From Acidobacteriota bacterium (GTDB lineage: Bacteria; Acidobacteriota; Blastocatellia; RBC074), in the NCBI GenBank assembly GCA_013140935.1, contig JABFSD010000992.1, positions 1 to 7,773 on the forward strand: a stretch of 7,773 nucleotides of DNA, in the 5' to 3' direction. A program made the position numbers and the translations under genes. The notes under the pieces were generated by a model, which saw nothing but the letters and a program-made list of their open reading frames with translations, did no database searches and was not told where the DNA came from. Below are positions 4,945 through 7,773 of this stretch, piece by piece (within the stretch, counting starts at the first letter, position 1; every line of letters begins with the position of its first letter).

Positions 4945-7185
4945 TTAATTCGGCAGCTTGCGTTCAAGCGAAAGATTCTTGATCGCTGCACTCAACTCAG
5001 CCTGCCAACGATTCAATTCATCCTGCGCAATCTTTTTCTCTCTCACGATCTGTTCGAGGCGGGTTTCCTGCTGGTCGGCTTTGGCGATGTAACGCGCCAC
5101 CAACGCCTTGGCATCCGCCGTATTCTTGAGCGCCTCGATATTTTCGCGCAGCCGTTTCTGGTCTTCGCCGATGGCTGCAACTTCCTGATCGAGCGTGGAG
5201 ATGCGCGCCTGGGCTTGGGCGATACGGCCTTTGATTTCGACCAGCTTTTCAAGTTCGGCGCGGGTCGTCGCGTCTATGTATCGGCTCGTAAAAAAGAACT
5301 CGATCTCGCGGGGCGTTATGTCGCTCAACATATAGGTCGAGTTGAGCGGTTGTGTTTCGATCACCGGCAATTCGACGGTTTTGCGCGGTTCGAGTTCGAC
5401 GCGAAAGCGATAGAAGTTCAGCGTTTGCGACGCAGGCTTTTGCGTATCGTCAGACAGCTTCCAACCCACGCGCAGCGGATGTTCGATATAGACGATGCGT
5501 TTTTTGTCGGTCTGATTGATGATCGTGTAAGTGCGCACGTCGGATTGATAGTAATGCGTCTCGAATACGCCGTTGCGCGCGCGCACGAGATAAACCGGAC
5601 GGCTCTCGCTTTTGAACTTCGTCGTCACCAGCGTACCCAGATCGAGGCCGAACGAGATGAAGCGTTGCTCACCGGCCTTGAGCCGATCCATCAAGGCTTC
5701 GCCCGCGTAAGCATCGCCGTCCAGCACGGTGATCGAACCGCCTTCGAGCGTGAGCGCCGAAGTGTTTTTCAACCGAATGCCATTCATCGGACGATCACGC
5801 CGCGTCGTTTCGTTATAGACCGACACGCGCTCACCATCCATCTTGGTCTGCAAAATCGGAATCAGCGCCGAACGATCTTTGCGCACCGTGACCGGTTGCT
5901 CGACGCGATATTCGAATAGCTCGCCGACCTCTTCGCCTTGTGCGGCAGCTTCGACGCCGGAATCTCCGCTGGTCATCGCGCTCGTGATGCTGGGCGCAGC
6001 AGGTGGTGCCACAGCGCCGGGAGACAAAGCACTCATTGAGTTGAAATTTCGATTGTTCATTTGCAGGTTCTGGTTGATTTGAACCTGTTGTCGCGCTACT
6101 CCGCCTAAGTTCTGAAGACGGCTGCGCTCCGCCGCATTATTCCTCGCCTCATCAAGTCGTATCCCTGTCTCGGAAACAACGCCAACCATGGGTAAGCCCG
6201 ATTCGTAAGTTTGCGGCGTCAATTGCAAGTCCTGCGGAATCGGCACAACCGGACGATAGCGATAAAGCGGCTGTTGAATCGGCTGAATGAACGACACCGG
6301 CGTGCCTGACACGAACGAAAGCGAAACGTCCTGCCAGTCTTCTTCGCTGACGTTGTCAACGATAGCCCAGCCTTGAAAGAAAGGCGTACCGGCGGCATCG
6401 AGTACGACGCGATAAGTCGTCTTCCAGATCGGCGCGGCAATCGTATAACTCACCACCATCTCGCGCGCGCCTTCACCGTCAGACGTGATGCTGATCGTCT
6501 TGGCATCGCGGCGACGCGCGGCGGCAGTGGCTTCGGCGAATCCGGCGATTTCGGTTTTAGCTCCGTCGTCGAGCAGCTTGACCGAACGCACATCATTGAG
6601 ATCGAAGCTGCGCAACTCGCCGCCTTCGAGCGCCAACACCAACGTACTCGTCTTGACCAGCGTCAGCGTATTGCCCTGCGCGGGCGTTTGCCGTTCGCTT
6701 AACGTGAGAATCGAGCCGCTCACAGTTTGATTCGCCGTCGTGAGGCTGACACGCGCTCCTTGAAACTGGCGCAACACAGCGGCCAATCCGCCCGTCGTAG
6801 GGTCGCTCGCCGCGCCAATCGAAAACGGAATCTCTTTCAAGCGCGCATCGGGCGGAGCCGACGAGTTGTAACTCACAGCGCCTACGCGGCCTTTGCCGAG
6901 ATCGAGTACGACGAGCGATTTCAGCACGTCGTCTACCTGTGATTGTTTGAAAGCCAGATTGATTTCGGCCTTGCCTGACACTTGTCCGCGCCGCTCGAAA
7001 TAGGCTACGCCGTTGCTGTAAAGGATGACGCGCTTGAGCGGAAGATTATTCGATGGCGGAGTCGGGGTCGCCGGTGATGCGACAGGTCGCGTTATGCGCG
7101 GGGCGCGTTGCGCTTGCGCGAGGCTGAGAGAAAAGATGAGCGCGCTGCACAAAGCAAGCGCCGTGAATAAGCTGATACGTTTCAT
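4945..7185 (-). CDS. Exported DUF4139-domain protein with C-terminal coiled coil
   Basis: The function is unknown. The 746-aa product has a Sec signal peptide (MKR, hydrophobic 4-22, cleavage near AQA|QR at 25-26) and a Pro/Thr-rich linker (28-48). A beta-rich N-terminal region begins LKRVILYSNGVAYFERRGQV (50-69). The DUF4139 hallmark is APIWKTTYRVVLD (251-263) followed by GWAIVDNVSEEDWQDVSLSFVSGTP (272-296). A Gln/Asn-rich and Ala/Pro-rich insert (about 360-415) splits the domain. The second half resumes with ELFEYRVEQPVTVRKDRSALIPI (422-444) and runs to about 635. A long heptad-like helix pair (about 640-740) should form a coiled coil. No transmembrane helix beyond the signal is apparent, so a periplasmic or cell-surface assembly role is plausible. 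The ATG at 7185 is chosen over the longer frame (to 7350) because GAGGAG lies 9 nt upstream and a classic signal peptide starts there; the extension would translate a long palindrome. It is divergent from the YkgJ-like gene. Confidence 0.92.
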   Translation of the reverse strand: MKRISLFTALALCSALIFSLSLAQAQRAPRITRPVASPATPTPPSNNLPLKRVILYSNGVAYFERRGQVSGKAEINLAFKQSQVDDVLKSLVVLDLGKGRVGAVSYNSSAPPDARLKEIPFSIGAASDPTTGGLAAVLRQFQGARVSLTTANQTVSGSILTLSERQTPAQGNTLTLVKTSTLVLALEGGELRSFDLNDVRSVKLLDDGAKTEIAGFAEATAAARRRDAKTISITSDGEGAREMVVSYTIAAPIWKTTYRVVLDAAGTPFFQGWAIVDNVSEEDWQDVSLSFVSGTPVSFIQPIQQPLYRYRPVVPIPQDLQLTPQTYESGLPMVGVVSETGIRLDEARNNAAERSRLQNLGGVARQQVQINQNLQMNNRNFNSMSALSPGAVAPPAAPSITSAMTSGDSGVEAAAQGEEVGELFEYRVEQPVTVRKDRSALIPILQTKMDGERVSVYNETTRRDRPMNGIRLKNTSALTLEGGSITVLDGDAYAGEALMDRLKAGEQRFISFGLDLGTLVTTKFKSESRPVYLVRARNGVFETHYYQSDVRTYTIINQTDKKRIVYIEHPLRVGWKLSDDTQKPASQTLNFYRFRVELEPRKTVELPVIETQPLNSTYMLSDITPREIEFFFTSRYIDATTRAELEKLVEIKGRIAQAQARISTLDQEVAAIGEDQKRLRENIEALKNTADAKALVARYIAKADQQETRLEQIVREKKIAQDELNRWQAELSAAIKNLSLERKLPN

Positions 7186-7194
7186 AAATTCATA

Positions 7195-7200
7195 CTCCTC
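7195..7200 (-). promoter_or_regulatory. Shine-Dalgarno site deciding the DUF4139 gene start
   Basis: GAGGAG on the minus strand is 9 nt before the ATG at 7185. It lies 5 nt from the inner edge of the 29-bp inverted repeat, so a hairpin in the leader would end almost at the ribosome site. Confidence 0.7.
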
Positions 7201-7205
7201 GAGAT

Positions 7206-7282
7206 GCGCGTTCGTAGTTCCGCCTTTAGGCGGGCGCATCACAATTGAACACACCCGCCTAAAGGCGGAACTACGAACGCGC
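7206..7282. repeat. 29-bp perfect inverted repeat with self-complementary arms, between divergent genes
   Basis: Positions 7206-7234 are the exact reverse complement of 7254-7282, separated by 19 nt (7235-7253). Each arm itself contains the small palindrome CCGCCTTTAGGCGG, so each can fold alone or with the other. It fills much of the 177-nt gap between the DUF4139 and YkgJ-like starts. The shape (long GC-rich terminal repeats, short unique centre, no coding capacity) is that of a MITE or paired REP element; no clear target-site duplication is visible. It may influence both divergent promoters. Confidence 0.9.
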
Positions 7283-7362
7283 GTGCTTACGATTGGTTGC
7301 CGTTCATTACCGACGATGGTAAGTAAGAGCCGCGTTATTGATTCCAACAAACGAAACCCACT

Positions 7363-7764
7363 ATGACGAAAAAAGAATTACCCGTATTGAAATCGCCGCG
7401 CCTGAAATACGATTGCGCGAAATGTCCCGGTTATTGCTGCACCTACGACTGGATCAAAGTCACCAAGACCGACATCAAGCGATTGGCGAAACATCATGGC
7501 CTGACTTATGAAGCCGCCGAAAAGAAATTCACGCGCTTCGAGAAAGATTACGGCCATCACGTGTTGCGTCATAAAAAAGACACGATCTTCAAAAGCAGTT
7601 GCCGCTTTCTCGACACTGAAAAGCGCCGCTGCACGGTTTATGAAGCTCGCCCCGCGCTATGCCGCAAACATCCCGAAGAAAACCGCTGCGGCTATTACGA
7701 CTTCCTCACTTGGGAGCGCAAACATCAGGACGACGAAGAATTCATCCCGATGCGTCTCGGTTGA
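7363..7764 (+). CDS. YkgJ-family cysteine-cluster protein (CxxCxxCC type)
   Basis: This is a 133-aa cytoplasmic protein of the family thought to bind zinc or an iron-sulfur cluster; the biochemical role is unknown. The signature CAKCPGYCC is at residues 18-26 (Cys18, 21, 25, 26). It is followed by the family-like [19 protein letters not shown] (30-48), CRFLD (80-84), [17 protein letters not shown] (88-104) and RCGYY (108-112), giving eight cysteines in all (18, 21, 25, 26, 80, 90, 100, 109). The first spacing is CxxCxxxCC. Length is typical of the shorter members. It is the only plus-strand gene in the window. The ATG at 7363 has no visible Shine-Dalgarno site (the leader reads ACGAAACCCACT), so initiation may be leaderless or weak. 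The stop codon at 7762-7764 lies 9 nt before the window edge, so downstream partners are out of view. Family assignment is confident; cluster type is not. Confidence 0.92.
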   Translation: MTKKELPVLKSPRLKYDCAKCPGYCCTYDWIKVTKTDIKRLAKHHGLTYEAAEKKFTRFEKDYGHHVLRHKKDTIFKSSCRFLDTEKRRCTVYEARPALCRKHPEENRCGYYDFLTWERKHQDDEEFIPMRLG

Positions 7765-7773
7765 AATCAAAGC

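Noticed and set aside
5215..5919. 234-codon open frame on the plus strand opposite the DUF4139 gene
   Set aside because: It is antisense to a well-supported gene with clear domain motifs; its product is Arg/His/Phe-rich with no recognisable motif, as expected of a shadow frame.
7186..7350. N-terminal extension of the DUF4139 gene by 55 codons
   Set aside because: It would translate the 29-bp inverted repeat and put the signal peptide inside the protein; the ATG at 7185 has GAGGAG at good spacing.

Overview
The window is about 7.8 kb of moderately GC-rich bacterial chromosome carrying eight protein-coding genes. Seven are on the minus strand and one is on the plus strand at the right edge. 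I see no rRNA, tRNA, CRISPR array, insertion sequence or phage gene. The mix suggests a soil- or sediment-type bacterium of the Acidobacteriota, possibly class Blastocatellia: a soluble Ser/Thr kinase, exported ARPP-1/DUF6569-type and DUF4139 proteins, a YkgJ-type Cys-cluster protein, a lone histidine ammonia-lyase and intergenic GC-rich palindromes. That placement is inferred from gene content and style, not from a marker gene.

Layout, read in the direction of minus-strand transcription (right to left). A large exported DUF4139 protein with a C-terminal coiled coil (7185-4945) is followed by a gap holding a perfect 27-bp inverted repeat. Next come an exported ARPP-1/DUF6569 protein (4626-3580), histidine ammonia-lyase hutH (3439-1940), a minimal SET-domain protein (1892-1539), a HigB-type toxin (1493-1191) and its overlapping HigA-type antitoxin (1210-770). 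Last is the N-terminal 184 codons of a Ser/Thr protein kinase (554 to the window edge). The divergent plus-strand gene at 7363-7764 encodes a YkgJ/CxxCxxCC-type protein.

Functional groups. (1) The DUF4139 and ARPP-1 proteins both carry Sec signal peptides and good Shine-Dalgarno sites, and lie in tandem, so they may act together in the envelope or periplasm. No activity can be assigned. (2) hutH would deaminate histidine to urocanate, but no hutU, hutI or hutF is within view. (3) higB-higA is a classic toxin-first type II toxin-antitoxin pair with a 20-nt overlap. (4) The SET protein and the kinase are protein-modifying enzymes lying beside these genes, with no proven link to them.

The most distinctive non-coding feature is that each of the four successive intergenic gaps between the SET gene and the YkgJ gene holds a perfect or near-perfect inverted repeat (arms 12-29 bp), each of a different sequence. 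Two of them lie inside the longest possible reading frames of hutH and the DUF4139 gene, which supports the shorter starts chosen here. They look like dispersed REP/MITE-type elements or transcriptional hairpins rather than coding sequence.
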